Assembly (NCBI GenBank): GCA_025966135.1 | Contig: JAOPVP010000035.1 | Location: 128,078-192,077, forward strand | Direction of reading: 5' to 3' | Source of the DNA: Frankiales bacterium | GTDB taxonomy: Bacteria > Actinomycetota > Actinomycetes > Mycobacteriales > SCTD01 | DNA: 64,000 bases | Translations under genes and position numbers: made by a program | The notes under the pieces: model-generated | Database searches by the model: none | The model's input: only the letters and a program-made list of their open reading frames with translations | Told to the model about the DNA's origin: nothing | In this document: positions 1 to 8,230 of the stretch, in pieces | Layout of the letters: each line of letters starts with the position of its first letter | How positions within the stretch are numbered: position 1 is the first letter of the stretch

Positions 1-340
1 TCGACAGCAAGCCCTGCTCGTTGCCCTTGCTGATCTGGGCAGTGAGGTCGAGGACGATCCCCTCAGGCGTGCTGTCAGGGCCCAGGCGGAGCACTCGGCC
101 GGTCTTCTCGACGAGATACAGGTGGCTGGGGTCCCCGGGTGCTGGGCCGACCCAGACGGGGTTGGAGAACGATCCGAGATCCTGCAGCGCGTACTTCACC
201 GGAGTCACCGAGGGGCTCGCGGGTGCCGTCATCACCGGCGTGGGAGTGGGCGCGGGCGTCGGGGAGGGAGCCGTCGTGCCTGCCGTGCACCCCGCCAGCA
301 GCACCAAGGCGGCGAGCGGCGCGAGGGTGCGGGGGATCAT
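1..340 (-). CDS. Lipoprotein, N-terminal part of a PQQ-type glucose/sorbosone dehydrogenase (cut by window edge)
   Basis: The reading frame starts at an ATG at 340 and runs off the left edge, so only about 113 N-terminal residues are seen. Residues 1-18 form a lipoprotein signal peptide ending in the lipobox LLAGC (Cys18), followed by a Thr/Pro/Ala-rich linker to about residue 45. The mature part begins with FSNPVWVGPAPGDPSHLYLV and EKTGRVLRL, the usual first blade of the soluble glucose dehydrogenase / sorbosone dehydrogenase beta-propeller, and ends in the window at NEQGLLS, a conserved point of that fold. Family members oxidise sugars or aldoses with PQQ outside the membrane. Whether this copy is catalytic cannot be judged from the fragment. 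Confidence 0.75.
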   Translation of the reverse strand, partial: MIPRTLAPLAALVLLAGCTAGTTAPSPTPAPTPTPVMTAPASPSVTPVKYALQDLGSFSNPVWVGPAPGDPSHLYLVEKTGRVLRLGPDSTPEGIVLDLTAQISKGNEQGLLS

Positions 341-414
341 CCCGCCACCCTGGCACGGGGTTCGACGGGCCCTCGCGCCGGCAGGGACGACGGGCCGCCA
401 CCGTCGTACAGGTG

Positions 415-1194
415 CTATCTCCGGTTGAGGTAGCTCAGCAGGCGGAGCACCTCGAGGTACAGCCAGACCAGGCCGACGACGAGACCGAACGAGATCCGCC
501 AGGACTCCCGCTCGTCGACCCCGGCCGCGACCATCCGCTGCGCCTGGTCGAAGTCGAGCACGAACGTCAGGGAGCCGACCACGATGAACGCGATGCTGAA
601 CAGGATCGCGATGCCGCCGCCACTACGGATCCCGAGGCCGCTGCCCCCACCGATCCAGGCCATCAGCGCGTTGACGATGACGAGCGCGAACAGGCCCACG
701 AAGGCGCCGGTCACGATCTTGGTGAACTGCGGCGTCGCCTTGAGCTTGCCGCTCGTGAACGCGTACAGCACCGCACCGAAAATGGCGGAGGTCGCCACCG
801 CAGCCTGGAGGGCGATGCCGGAGTAGGCGTCGTTGTACAGCTTGCTGATGCCGCCGAGGAAAACGCCCTCGCAGGCGGCGTAGGCGATGACCAGGGGCGG
901 GCTGACCTGGCGCTTGAAGATGTTGACCAGGGCCAGCGCGAAGCCCGCGAGCGCGGCACCGAAGACCAGCCCCTGAGGGGCGTTGCCGACCCAGGCCGCC
1001 GCACCGGTGACGACGATGATCCCGAGCAGGATGCCCGTCTTGACGACGACGTCGTCCATGGTCAGCCGCTGCGGGGTGCGGTAGATGTCCTCCACCTGAC
1101 CCGCGCTGGGGAAGCCGGGAGCCCCGAAGGTCTGGCCCTGCTTGAGGGTCGGCGCGTTGCCAAAGACCGGGTTGCTGGACTGCAGTCCTGCCAT
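415..1194 (-). CDS. Bax inhibitor-1 / YccA family membrane protein
   Basis: This is a 259-residue integral membrane protein with about seven hydrophobic helices after a soluble N-terminus of roughly 50 residues. The N-terminus (MAGLQSSNPVFG, then LTMDDVVVKTGILLG) and the string of Gly/Ala-rich helices match the actinobacterial BI-1/YccA family. The start was set at the ATG at 1194 because AAGGAG lies 9 nt upstream; the open frame continues further but crosses a tRNA. BI-1 proteins are pH-sensitive channel-like proteins; the cellular role in actinobacteria is not settled. It stands alone, convergent with nothing close by, and just downstream of the tRNA at 1255-1329. Confidence 0.88.
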   Translation of the reverse strand: MAGLQSSNPVFGNAPTLKQGQTFGAPGFPSAGQVEDIYRTPQRLTMDDVVVKTGILLGIIVVTGAAAWVGNAPQGLVFGAALAGFALALVNIFKRQVSPPLVIAYAACEGVFLGGISKLYNDAYSGIALQAAVATSAIFGAVLYAFTSGKLKATPQFTKIVTGAFVGLFALVIVNALMAWIGGGSGLGIRSGGGIAILFSIAFIVVGSLTFVLDFDQAQRMVAAGVDERESWRISFGLVVGLVWLYLEVLRLLSYLNRR

Positions 1195-1254
1195 GCTGGT
1201 GCGGCTCCTTATTAGGTTGGTCCTGGCTTGACAACGTATGCGAGGACCTGTCTG

Positions 1255-1329
1255 TGCCCCCGGTGGGAGTCGAACCCACACTGACGAGGTTTTTAAGACC
1301 TCGGTCTCTGCCAATTGGACTACAGGGGC
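1255..1329 (-). tRNA. tRNA with UAA anticodon but class I (short variable loop) body
   Basis: A full cloverleaf can be drawn: acceptor GCCCCTG/CGGGGGC with discriminator A, D arm with GG at the usual place, anticodon stem GAGGT/ACCTC with loop CTTAAAA, a variable loop of about 6 nt, and T arm GTGGG-TTCGACT-CCCAC. The anticodon is UAA (+ strand 1293-1295), which reads the leucine codon UUA. Real bacterial tRNA-Leu has a long variable arm, which is absent here, so the amino acid carried is uncertain. CCA is not encoded (the 3' flank reads CAG). Confidence 0.75.
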
Positions 1330-1453
1330 CGTTGCCCTCGATACGGTACGGCGTCTTCGTTTCGCGGTCGTTATCGGACACAGAATGACGAAACACACGA
1401 CATTATGACGTCACCTACCTGTGGAGAAGTGCGACTTCCCGGAGAATGCGCCT

Positions 1454-2695
1454 GTGACTGGTGAGGAGCGTGTGACGTATCGCTCCGTCCTGGCCAACCG
1501 CGAGTTCAGCGCCATCCTCGGCTCACAGGCATTGAGCATCCTCGGCGACCAGATCGCCAGGATTGCTATCGCCCTGCTCGTATTCCAGCGGACAGGGTCC
1601 GCCTTCGCTGCCTCAGCCACGTTCGCGATCTCCTACCTGACGTACCTAGTCGGAGGGCCACTGCTCTCGGCACTGTCCGACCGTTACTCGCGACGGACTG
1701 TCATGGTCGTAAGTGACCTCGGACGCGCTGCTGCCGTAGCGGTTCTGGCACTCGCGCACCTGCCGATTGCTGGAGTCTTCGCTGTGATCGCTGTCGCGGC
1801 TGCGTTTGCTCCGGCTTTCGATAGCGCACGAGCCGCCACACTCCCAGACCTCCTGCCTGGCGAGTCCTACGTGCGCGGCAACGCGCTGTGCAACCTGGTC
1901 TTCCAAGGGGCGATGGTTGCCGGCTTCCTCGCTGGTGGTGGTCTCGTGGCCGGCACAAGCACAAGGCAAGCGCTGCTCCTCGACGCCGGCACTTTCCTCG
2001 TGTCCGCGGGGGCGATGCTCGGCATGCTGACCTCGCGACCTGCAGCCTCATCCCCAGCCAACACCAGCCTCCTGCGGGACACCGTGGAAGGCATGCGCGT
2101 GGTGTTCCGTGACGCTCAACTGCGCCGGTTGCTGGGCTTTGCCCTCCTCAGCGCAGCCGCAGTGTCCGCTCCGGAGAGCCTTGCAGTCCCTGTCGCTTCC
2201 GGGCTGGGCGGCGGAGCCGTCGCTGCAGGGTTGTTGACGGCCTCAATCCCGACCGGCTTCATCCTCGCGAGCTTCCTCGTGCTGCGCCTGCCTCCAGAGA
2301 GGCGCACGGCCCTGCTTCCCGGCCTGCTGACATTGTCTGTGGTTCCGCTGATGCTCACCCCGTTCCTGCCGACGGTGGCAGGAACCGCACTGCTCTGGAT
2401 GCTGAGCGGGCTCGGATCCTCGCTGCAGTTGGTCGCAAGTTCCGCTTACGTCTCGGCCGCGCCTGCGCACGTCCGGGCCCGGGCCTACGGTCTCGCCAGC
2501 ACGTCCCTGATGGCTGTCCAAGGACTCGCGCAGCTCGCGTCGGGGCTGCTCGCGACCGCGGGGTCCAAAGGAACGGGCCCCGGCTGGAGCGTCGCCGCGG
2601 TTGCCCTCGTGATCCTGTGCCTCGTGCCGCTTATAGGACGTTCTGGCCGTTTCCTCCACCCATCAGTTCAAGATATCTCCGAATCAGTCCGATGA
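1454..2695 (+). CDS. MFS transporter (drug/siderophore exporter type)
   Basis: This protein of about 413 residues has 12 predicted membrane helices. After an N-terminal LANREFSAILGSQ segment come the loop LSDRYSRRTVM between helices 2 and 3 (the MFS motif A, G/S-D-R-x-x-R-R) and a Gly/Ala-rich helix 5. It resembles EntS-like and other MFS_3 exporters. Substrate cannot be read from sequence. Start choice: GTG 1454 has GGAGA 9 nt upstream; GTG 1421 and GTG 1472 are alternatives. Its stop overlaps the start of the GGDEF-EAL gene by 4 nt (ATGA), so the two are translationally coupled. Base composition looks slightly less GC-rich than the neighbouring housekeeping genes, and it sits beside a tRNA, which hints at acquisition. 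Confidence 0.85.
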   Translation: MTGEERVTYRSVLANREFSAILGSQALSILGDQIARIAIALLVFQRTGSAFAASATFAISYLTYLVGGPLLSALSDRYSRRTVMVVSDLGRAAAVAVLALAHLPIAGVFAVIAVAAAFAPAFDSARAATLPDLLPGESYVRGNALCNLVFQGAMVAGFLAGGGLVAGTSTRQALLLDAGTFLVSAGAMLGMLTSRPAASSPANTSLLRDTVEGMRVVFRDAQLRRLLGFALLSAAAVSAPESLAVPVASGLGGGAVAAGLLTASIPTGFILASFLVLRLPPERRTALLPGLLTLSVVPLMLTPFLPTVAGTALLWMLSGLGSSLQLVASSAYVSAAPAHVRARAYGLASTSLMAVQGLAQLASGLLATAGSKGTGPGWSVAAVALVILCLVPLIGRSGRFLHPSVQDISESVR

Positions 2696-5118
2696 GCCCT
2701 CAAATGAGCGGGGTGAGCGGGGTGCGGCGGGGGGCGGCTTTCATGCTGTCCGCCCTGATCGGCACGCTCAGCGTCGTCGCCCTCGTCATGGTGGTTGGCG
2801 ACGGCCCGCTCGTGTCCGCGCCATTCTCGCTCCCATGGTGGGCGCTCGTTCCCGTGTACGTCGCCACCGCCCATTTCACGATCGACTTCGAGTTCCGGCG
2901 CGAGGCGCGCAGCCTGCAGCTCGGCGGCCTCCCGTTGGCGATCGGCTTGGCGTTCGTGTCTCCTGTCGGCCACCTCGTGGCCAGGTGCACCGGCCTGTTC
3001 GTTGACTCGGTAGCCCTCCGTCGACAACCGCTGATGAAGATCGCGTTCAACGTGAGCGGGGGCGCGGTCGAGGTCGCGGCCACGACTATCGCACTGCACG
3101 AGCTCGGGTCAGAGTCCCAACCAGGTCCACGGTTGTGGCTCGCCCTCCTCATCGGCGTCACGGTGAACGAGACGGTTGGCCACCTGACCCTGAGTCTGAT
3201 CATGCGCATCATCGGCGTGCCCGTCTCGATGCAGCAACTGTGGACTCCTCTCCTGTTCACCGCACTCACGGCGCCCTTGTTCGTCAGTTTGGGAATCGTT
3301 GCGGTTGCCGCGCTCTGGACCGAACCGCTCACCGGCTTCATCCTGGCCCTGCTTACGGCCGGACTCATCTGGGCCTACCGCGGACACCGCCGGCAGTCCG
3401 CTCAACAACAGCGCATCAGCGACCTTTACGAGTTCGTGAAGAACCTCGGCCCACTCGACGAGAACGACCCGGCAGCCCTGGAGACCCTGCAGCAGGTACG
3501 CGTCCTGCTGCACGCGAAGATGCTCGACCTTGCCCTGACGACGGACGATGCTCGGGTTCGTCACCTGGTCGTCACAGATGGTGAGGAGCAGGTACCCGAC
3601 GAGGAGTTCTCAGAGGTCGCTCTCACGGGGTCAAGCTCGACGCCGCAACGGTCTACTGACCGCATGTCGACCCCCCTTGTGGGCCACACTCGCATGATCG
3701 GTGTTCTTACGGCCCAGGACAGGCTCGGTGCGGTGCGTGATTTTGACCTGGGCGACGTGCGGCTTCTCGAAACGGTGGCCACGGAACTCTCGATGGCTCT
3801 CGAGAGAGGTCGCCTGCTCGCGGACCTTGGCCGCGCGGCCACCACCGACCCGCTGACGAACCTGCCCAACCTGACCGAGGTGTCACGGCGCATCGACGCG
3901 TTCCTTGCCAGCGGCGCCGGCGCCATCGTCACTGCGGTCGCAGTGGACTCCTTCCGAGAAGTGAACGACACCCTCGGACACGAGGTCGGGGACGATCTGC
4001 TTCTCGAGGTCACCCGACGGCTGAGGCTGAGCAACCCAACTGCGATCCTCGGTCGCATCGGCGGTGGGCGGTTCGCGGTCTGCGTGCCCGCGGACAGCTT
4101 TGGCGGAGACGCTGCCATGTTCGGACTTGGTATCCGCGCCCAGGTCGAAGGAGGTGCTCAGCTCGGCCCCGTCGGCACACACGTGCGACTCTCTGTCGGT
4201 TGCGTCATCGCTCCGGAGCATGGGACGGAGGCAGCAACCCTCATACGGCGCGCCGAGACGGCGATGTACAGCGCACGACACGCGCACGGGGGGCCTGTCA
4301 CCTGGGAGCCTGCCTACGAGGTCCAGGGTCAACGGCGCCTCGCCGTGGTGATGGCTTTGCGTGAGGCACTCTCGAGCGGCGCGATAGGAGTTGCCTTCCA
4401 GCCCAAGTTCCACACCCACACCATGCAGATCACCGGGGTCGAGGCGCTGGCGCGTTGGACTCACCCCGCGCTGGGTGCCATCCGCCCAGACGAGTTCATT
4501 CCTCTTGCGGAGGCATCCGGCCTGATGGGTCCGCTCACCTCGAGCGTCCTTCGGCAGGCCCTGACGGCTTGCAAGGGCTGGCAACGCCGAGGTGGACGTA
4601 TCGGCGTCGCCGTCAACGTCAGCGCCCACACCGTCCTCGATCCGGGCTTCGTGACCGAGGTGGCTGCCCTTCTGACGTCCACCAACACGGCCCCTGACCT
4701 GCTGACGCTCGAGCTGACCGAGGGTGTCCTCGTCGAAGACCCCAAGCTCGCGGCGGAGCGTATGGCTGAAATCCGGGCCCTTGGCGTCAAACTGTCGGTG
4801 GATGACTTCGGGACGGGGTACTCGTCGCTGACATACCTCAAGGGCCTGCCGATGGACGAGGTCAAGATTGACAAGGGATTCGTCGACGACATCGTCGACG
4901 ATTCAGGTGATCGTTCGGTAGTTCGCGCAGTCGTGGACATCGCCCACACTCTTGGCCTGCGAGTGGTCGCCGAAGGCGTCGAGCAGGAGGAGCAGCATCG
5001 CGTGCTCCGAGACTTGGGGGTCGACGAGGTCCAGGGCTACCTGCACGCCCGCCCGATGGCCGCCCTGGACATGGCGCAGTGGCTGCGCCGCCGCGAACAC
5101 GCCGCGCTCGAGGCCTAG
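2692..5118 (+). CDS. Membrane-anchored GGDEF-EAL protein, probable c-di-GMP phosphodiesterase
   Basis: This is an 808-residue protein. Residues about 15-235 hold several membrane helices (a MASE-like sensor region), 240-390 a linker with a GAF-like stretch (LETVATELSMALERGRLL), 390-550 a GGDEF domain and 560-800 an EAL domain. The GGDEF signature is changed to GGGRF near residue 457, so cyclase activity is unlikely. The EAL domain keeps EALARW (E584), ELTE, DDFGTGYSS (D704-D705), KIDKGFV, AEGVE and QGY, the metal and substrate ligands of active phosphodiesterases. The start at ATG 2692 overlaps the MFS stop codon; upstream in-frame codons lie inside the MFS gene. The coupling suggests that the exporter and the c-di-GMP enzyme are made together. 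A strong hairpin follows the stop. Confidence 0.88.
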   Translation: MSPQMSGVSGVRRGAAFMLSALIGTLSVVALVMVVGDGPLVSAPFSLPWWALVPVYVATAHFTIDFEFRREARSLQLGGLPLAIGLAFVSPVGHLVARCTGLFVDSVALRRQPLMKIAFNVSGGAVEVAATTIALHELGSESQPGPRLWLALLIGVTVNETVGHLTLSLIMRIIGVPVSMQQLWTPLLFTALTAPLFVSLGIVAVAALWTEPLTGFILALLTAGLIWAYRGHRRQSAQQQRISDLYEFVKNLGPLDENDPAALETLQQVRVLLHAKMLDLALTTDDARVRHLVVTDGEEQVPDEEFSEVALTGSSSTPQRSTDRMSTPLVGHTRMIGVLTAQDRLGAVRDFDLGDVRLLETVATELSMALERGRLLADLGRAATTDPLTNLPNLTEVSRRIDAFLASGAGAIVTAVAVDSFREVNDTLGHEVGDDLLLEVTRRLRLSNPTAILGRIGGGRFAVCVPADSFGGDAAMFGLGIRAQVEGGAQLGPVGTHVRLSVGCVIAPEHGTEAATLIRRAETAMYSARHAHGGPVTWEPAYEVQGQRRLAVVMALREALSSGAIGVAFQPKFHTHTMQITGVEALARWTHPALGAIRPDEFIPLAEASGLMGPLTSSVLRQALTACKGWQRRGGRIGVAVNVSAHTVLDPGFVTEVAALLTSTNTAPDLLTLELTEGVLVEDPKLAAERMAEIRALGVKLSVDDFGTGYSSLTYLKGLPMDEVKIDKGFVDDIVDDSGDRSVVRAVVDIAHTLGLRVVAEGVEQEEQHRVLRDLGVDEVQGYLHARPMAALDMAQWLRRREHAALEA

Positions 5119-5130
5119 CCTAGAAACGTT

Positions 5131-5176
5131 CCAGGGGCTGGGACTGGGTGTAGCACCACCCAGTCCCAGCCCCTGG
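5131..5176 (+). terminator. Perfect 20-bp stem-loop after the GGDEF-EAL gene
   Basis: Bases 5131-5150 pair without mismatch with 5157-5176 around the 6-nt loop tagcac. There is no T-run, as is usual for high-GC terminators. It starts 12 nt after the stop codon at 5118. Confidence 0.8.
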
Positions 5177-5452
5177 ACAGGACTGGGTCTTGCCGCCGAG
5201 GAAGGGCTAGCCGCATCCTCAACTTTCTTGCGTTACGGCCAGGTCACCTTGCGCATTGTTCTCCACCCCCGCATTCGGTCTAAGCCAGACTGAGCCGTCT
5301 GGCTCAATGCGGGTGACTCTAGACAGCCCAACGCGAAGAGCGCTAGCCCCACATTCGAAATAATTCGGACATACGCCCCACCAGAACCACCTGATTCACC
5401 CGTTTGGCCCTACAGCGATGCCCCGCGGGTGCCGATCAGGGGCGTAGACGGT
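5177..5452. other. Non-coding gap between convergent genes
   Basis: I see no convincing gene here. The stretch from about 5270 to 5400 is AT-richer than its surroundings (for example aataattcggacatac), with no recognisable promoter for a neighbouring gene, as both flanking genes end here. Confidence 0.4.
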
Positions 5453-5488
5453 CGGCGTCCGGGCCTGTAGCACCAGGTCCGGACGCCG
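5453..5488 (-). terminator. Stem-loop terminator of the uracil-DNA glycosylase gene
   Basis: Bases 5453-5466 pair with 5475-5488 (one G-T pair) around the loop gtagcacc, giving a 14-bp GC-rich stem 35 nt downstream of the glycosylase stop codon on the minus strand. Confidence 0.65.
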
Positions 5489-5522
5489 TGGCCGGCTACT
5501 CCGAACTGCGGCCGGGCCGGCC

Positions 5523-6341
5523 CTACGACAGGCCGGCAAGCTCCCGGGCTCGGGTGAAGACTGCGTCGAGCATCTGCTCGGTCAACTTGCCTGTGAACGT
5601 GTTCTGCTGTGACACGTGGAAGCACCCCAGCACGGTGATACCACCCGGGAGAGTCACCTCAGCGCCGTGCTCGAAGCGCGGTGCACGGGACGGGACGTCG
5701 ACACCGATGGCGCGCAGGGTCGAGAACGTCGACGCCCAGCCGAAGGCTCCGAGCGGCACGATGACCTTCATCCAGGGCAGCAGCCACGACAGCTCGCGCT
5801 CGAGCCAGGGCGAGCACGCTGCACGCTCTTCCGGAGTCGGCTTGTTGGCGGGTGGGGCGCACCGGACGGGCAGCGTGATGCGGGTGTCGATGAGCTTCTG
5901 GCCGTCCCAGGCGTTGACGGACTCCGCGATCCGAGCAAGCCCGGCCCGGTGCAGGGCAGCGAACAGCCAGTCACCGCTGCGGTCGCCTGTGAAGATCCGC
6001 CCGGTCCGGTTGCCGCCGTGGGCCGCCGGGGCGAGACCCATCACCACGATCTTCGGGCGCTCGTCGCCCCACCCGGTGATCGGCCGGCCCCAGTAGGCCT
6101 GACTGGCGAACGACGCCCGCTTCTCCTCGGCCACCTGCTCGCGCCAGGCCACCAGCCGCGGACATGCCCGGCACACCGACGATCGGCCGTCCAGATGGGT
6201 CAAGGACGGCGCGCTGTCGGCGAGCCGCACCACGTCGGCGGCGTTGTGCGCAACCGGCGTGGTGATGCTGGCGTTGTCTGTCGGAAAGCCGGAGCCGGGG
6301 CTGATTACCACGTCCTCCAGCCTAGGTCGGCGCGCCACCAC
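5523..6341 (-). CDS. Family 5 (UDGb) uracil-DNA glycosylase, 4Fe-4S
   Basis: This is a 272-residue DNA repair enzyme that removes uracil, and in family 5 also hypoxanthine and other deaminated bases. It shows the family motif A GLAPAAHGGNRTGR with GDRS (about 102-122) and motif B HVSQQNTFTG (about 242-251), both diagnostic of family 5 rather than family 4. Cysteines at about 57, 60, 161 and 176 fit the four ligands of the iron-sulphur cluster. The first about 45 residues are not conserved, so a later start is possible; no strong ribosome binding site decides it. The gene stands alone on its strand. Confidence 0.9.
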   Translation of the reverse strand: MVARRPRLEDVVISPGSGFPTDNASITTPVAHNAADVVRLADSAPSLTHLDGRSSVCRACPRLVAWREQVAEEKRASFASQAYWGRPITGWGDERPKIVVMGLAPAAHGGNRTGRIFTGDRSGDWLFAALHRAGLARIAESVNAWDGQKLIDTRITLPVRCAPPANKPTPEERAACSPWLERELSWLLPWMKVIVPLGAFGWASTFSTLRAIGVDVPSRAPRFEHGAEVTLPGGITVLGCFHVSQQNTFTGKLTEQMLDAVFTRARELAGLS

Positions 6342-6360
6342 TGCCGGGGGACGTCCCGGA

Positions 6361-6747
6361 CTACGGGGCGTTGGTCCCCTGCCGGCCGTAGCGGTCCTCG
6401 AGGCGGACGACGTCCATGAGCTGCGTGGTGGAGGCCTCGAGCATCACGGTGTCCCCGATGGCGGTGACCCGGTGGCGCGTGAAAGGCAGGAGGTGGATCG
6501 ACTCCCCGGGCTCGAGCTCGAACTCCTCGAGCGCGTCCTCGTGCAGCCCGATCTCCACTTTCAGGCGACCGGACTGGACCGAGATCGTCTCCTCCTTCTC
6601 CTGGTGGTACTGAAGGGAGAGCGAGTGCCCGTCAGTGACATGGATGGCCTTGCCACAGAACTTGCCGTCGACGAGGGCGAACACTTCCTCGTGCCCCCAG
6701 GGCTTTTCGACCCGACGTACGGCGCTCACCCAGTCCTGCTTGGCCAC
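6361..6747 (-). CDS. Cupin protein, mannose-6-phosphate isomerase type II-like
   Basis: This is a 128-residue single-domain cupin. Residues 12-110 match the C-terminal isomerase domain of ManC-type proteins: EKPWGHEEVF, then SLSLQYHQEKEETISV (cupin motif 1 with His and Glu metal ligands) and HLLPFTRHRVTAI (cupin motif 2). It likely binds a metal and a phosphosugar, but without the nucleotidyltransferase half its reaction is uncertain. Start: GTG 6747 with GGAGG 9 nt upstream; the stop codon of the upstream ppx gene (TAG) shares one base with this start (TAGTG), so the two are coupled. It is the last gene of the eno-ftsB-DUF501-ppx operon. Confidence 0.82.
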   Translation of the reverse strand: MAKQDWVSAVRRVEKPWGHEEVFALVDGKFCGKAIHVTDGHSLSLQYHQEKEETISVQSGRLKVEIGLHEDALEEFELEPGESIHLLPFTRHRVTAIGDTVMLEASTTQLMDVVRLEDRYGRQGTNAP

Positions 6748-7691
6748 TAGAGATCCTCCGTCATCGACATGGCAATCCCGTCCAGGATGTCCGACTCGCT
6801 CACCAGTACCTCCGACAGATCCAGCCGGTCCACACACATCTGCAGTACGAGCGCTCCCCCACCGATGACATCCGCCCGCCCAGGATGCATGACCGGCAAC
6901 GCGGCGCGTTCAGCACGCGTCATCGCCAGCAGCTGCCCGGTGACGGACCGCACCTGGTCCGCGGAGATCCGCGACAGATGGATCCGTTCCGGCTGGTACG
7001 TCGAAAGTCCCAGGGCCAGCGCAGCCACGGTGGTGACCGACCCGGCAAGCCCGATGGCCGTCCGGGCCTGCTCGGCGGGGACGACGGCGAGCACCTGTGA
7101 CAGGGCATCGTCCACGTCCATGCGGGCGGCCGCGATCTGCTCAGCCGTGGGCGGATCGGACACCAGGTGGCGCTCGGTGAACCGCACACAGCCGATGTCG
7201 ACCGACCGCGCGGCCTCGACCTTTGAGGTGCCCAGGACGAACTCCGTGGACCCACCGCCGATGTCGATCACCAGGAACGGCCCATCACCGCGGTCCAGGC
7301 CAGCCGTTGCCCCGGCGAAGGACAGAGCGGCCTCCTCGTCGCCACTGACGACCTCCGGCTCAACACCTATGGTCGCGGTCACGATGTCGATGAAAGCGCT
7401 GCGGTTGCTGGCATCTCGCGTCGCCGAGGTCGCAACCATGCGGGTCCTCCCGACACCGAGCTCCGCCGCCACCGCGGCATAGTCGACCAGTGCCACCCGG
7501 GTGCGCTCCAACGCCTCAGGGGACAGCGAGCCGGTGCGGTCGACGCCCTCACCGAGGCGCACCACCCGCATCTCGCGGTGGACGTCGGCCTTGCCGGCGC
7601 CATCGAGGTCGGCCACGAGCAGGCGGACCGAGTTGGTCCCGCAGTCAATGGCCGCGACCCGCGTCAGGACCGGAGCGTGTCGCGCCGTCAC
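6747..7691 (-). CDS. ppx: Ppx/GppA family exopolyphosphatase
   Basis: This 314-residue protein is the short (two-domain) actinobacterial type. It belongs to the ASKHA fold: phosphate-binding loop 1 AAIDCGTNSVRLLVAD (about 13-28), the SGDEEA segment carrying the catalytic Glu (about 116-121), and the second phosphate loop VIDIGGGSTEF (about 141-151). Family members release phosphate from polyphosphate or pppGpp. Short actinobacterial forms often act on short chains, which is inference here. The GTG start overlaps the DUF501 stop by 4 nt (GTGA). Confidence 0.9.
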   Translation of the reverse strand: MTARHAPVLTRVAAIDCGTNSVRLLVADLDGAGKADVHREMRVVRLGEGVDRTGSLSPEALERTRVALVDYAAVAAELGVGRTRMVATSATRDASNRSAFIDIVTATIGVEPEVVSGDEEAALSFAGATAGLDRGDGPFLVIDIGGGSTEFVLGTSKVEAARSVDIGCVRFTERHLVSDPPTAEQIAAARMDVDDALSQVLAVVPAEQARTAIGLAGSVTTVAALALGLSTYQPERIHLSRISADQVRSVTGQLLAMTRAERAALPVMHPGRADVIGGGALVLQMCVDRLDLSEVLVSESDILDGIAMSMTEDL

Positions 7692-8230
7692 GAGCGCGCT
7701 TGGTTTCGCGGCTTGCGGGTCAGCTTCTGGGCCAAGGCATCAGGGTCGTCCGGGTCGACACACGGACCCTTACGCGACCAGTCCTCGAGCAGCGCCAGCG
7801 CCTCGTCCCCGAAGGGGTTGACTCCCTCGCCGACGGCCAGGGAGTGCGCGACGAGGACGTGAAGGCACTTCACCCTGGTGGGCATGCCGCCCTGCGCCGG
7901 CACGTTCTCCAGCACCCCATGAGCGTCCCGGCGGGACACGTAGTCGGCAGAGGCTGCGTCGTACTTCGCTTGCAGCTCAGGGTCTGTCGCCAGCCGGTCG
8001 GTCATCTCCCGCATCAGACCGCTGGACTCCAGCGTCCCGATCAGCGAGGCGGCGCGCGGGCAGGTCAGGTAGTACAGGGTCGGGAACGGCGTGCCGTCTT
8101 CCAGCCTGGGGCTGGTCTCGACCACGTCGGGCAGCCCGCAGCCGCAGCGGTGCGCGACCTCGCGGATCGCCCTCGGCTCGCGGGACAGCTGAAGAGCGAC
8201 GGCCCTCCGGTCGCGGGGATCCAGCGTCAC
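7688..8230 (-). CDS. DUF501 domain protein
   Basis: This is a 180-residue protein of the DUF501 family, almost always found between ftsB/divIC-like genes and ppx in actinobacteria. Recognisable parts are RGxxxVAHRCxCGLPDVV-like sequence at about 20-37, LEDGTPFPTLYYLTCP (44-58) and GVNPFGDEAL near 150. The conserved Cys and His residues suggest metal binding, but no function is established. The GTG start at 8230 overlaps the stop of the upstream gene (GTGA), so expression is coupled with the division gene. Confidence 0.88.
   Translation of the reverse strand: MTLDPRDRRAVALQLSREPRAIREVAHRCGCGLPDVVETSPRLEDGTPFPTLYYLTCPRAASLIGTLESSGLMREMTDRLATDPELQAKYDAASADYVSRRDAHGVLENVPAQGGMPTRVKCLHVLVAHSLAVGEGVNPFGDEALALLEDWSRKGPCVDPDDPDALAQKLTRKPRNQARS

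Noticed and set aside
1255..1329. tRNA-Lys(CUU) as identity of the odd tRNA
   Set aside because: A CTT anticodon needs a loop that breaks the GAGGT/ACCTC stem; the well-paired loop CTTAAAA gives UAA.
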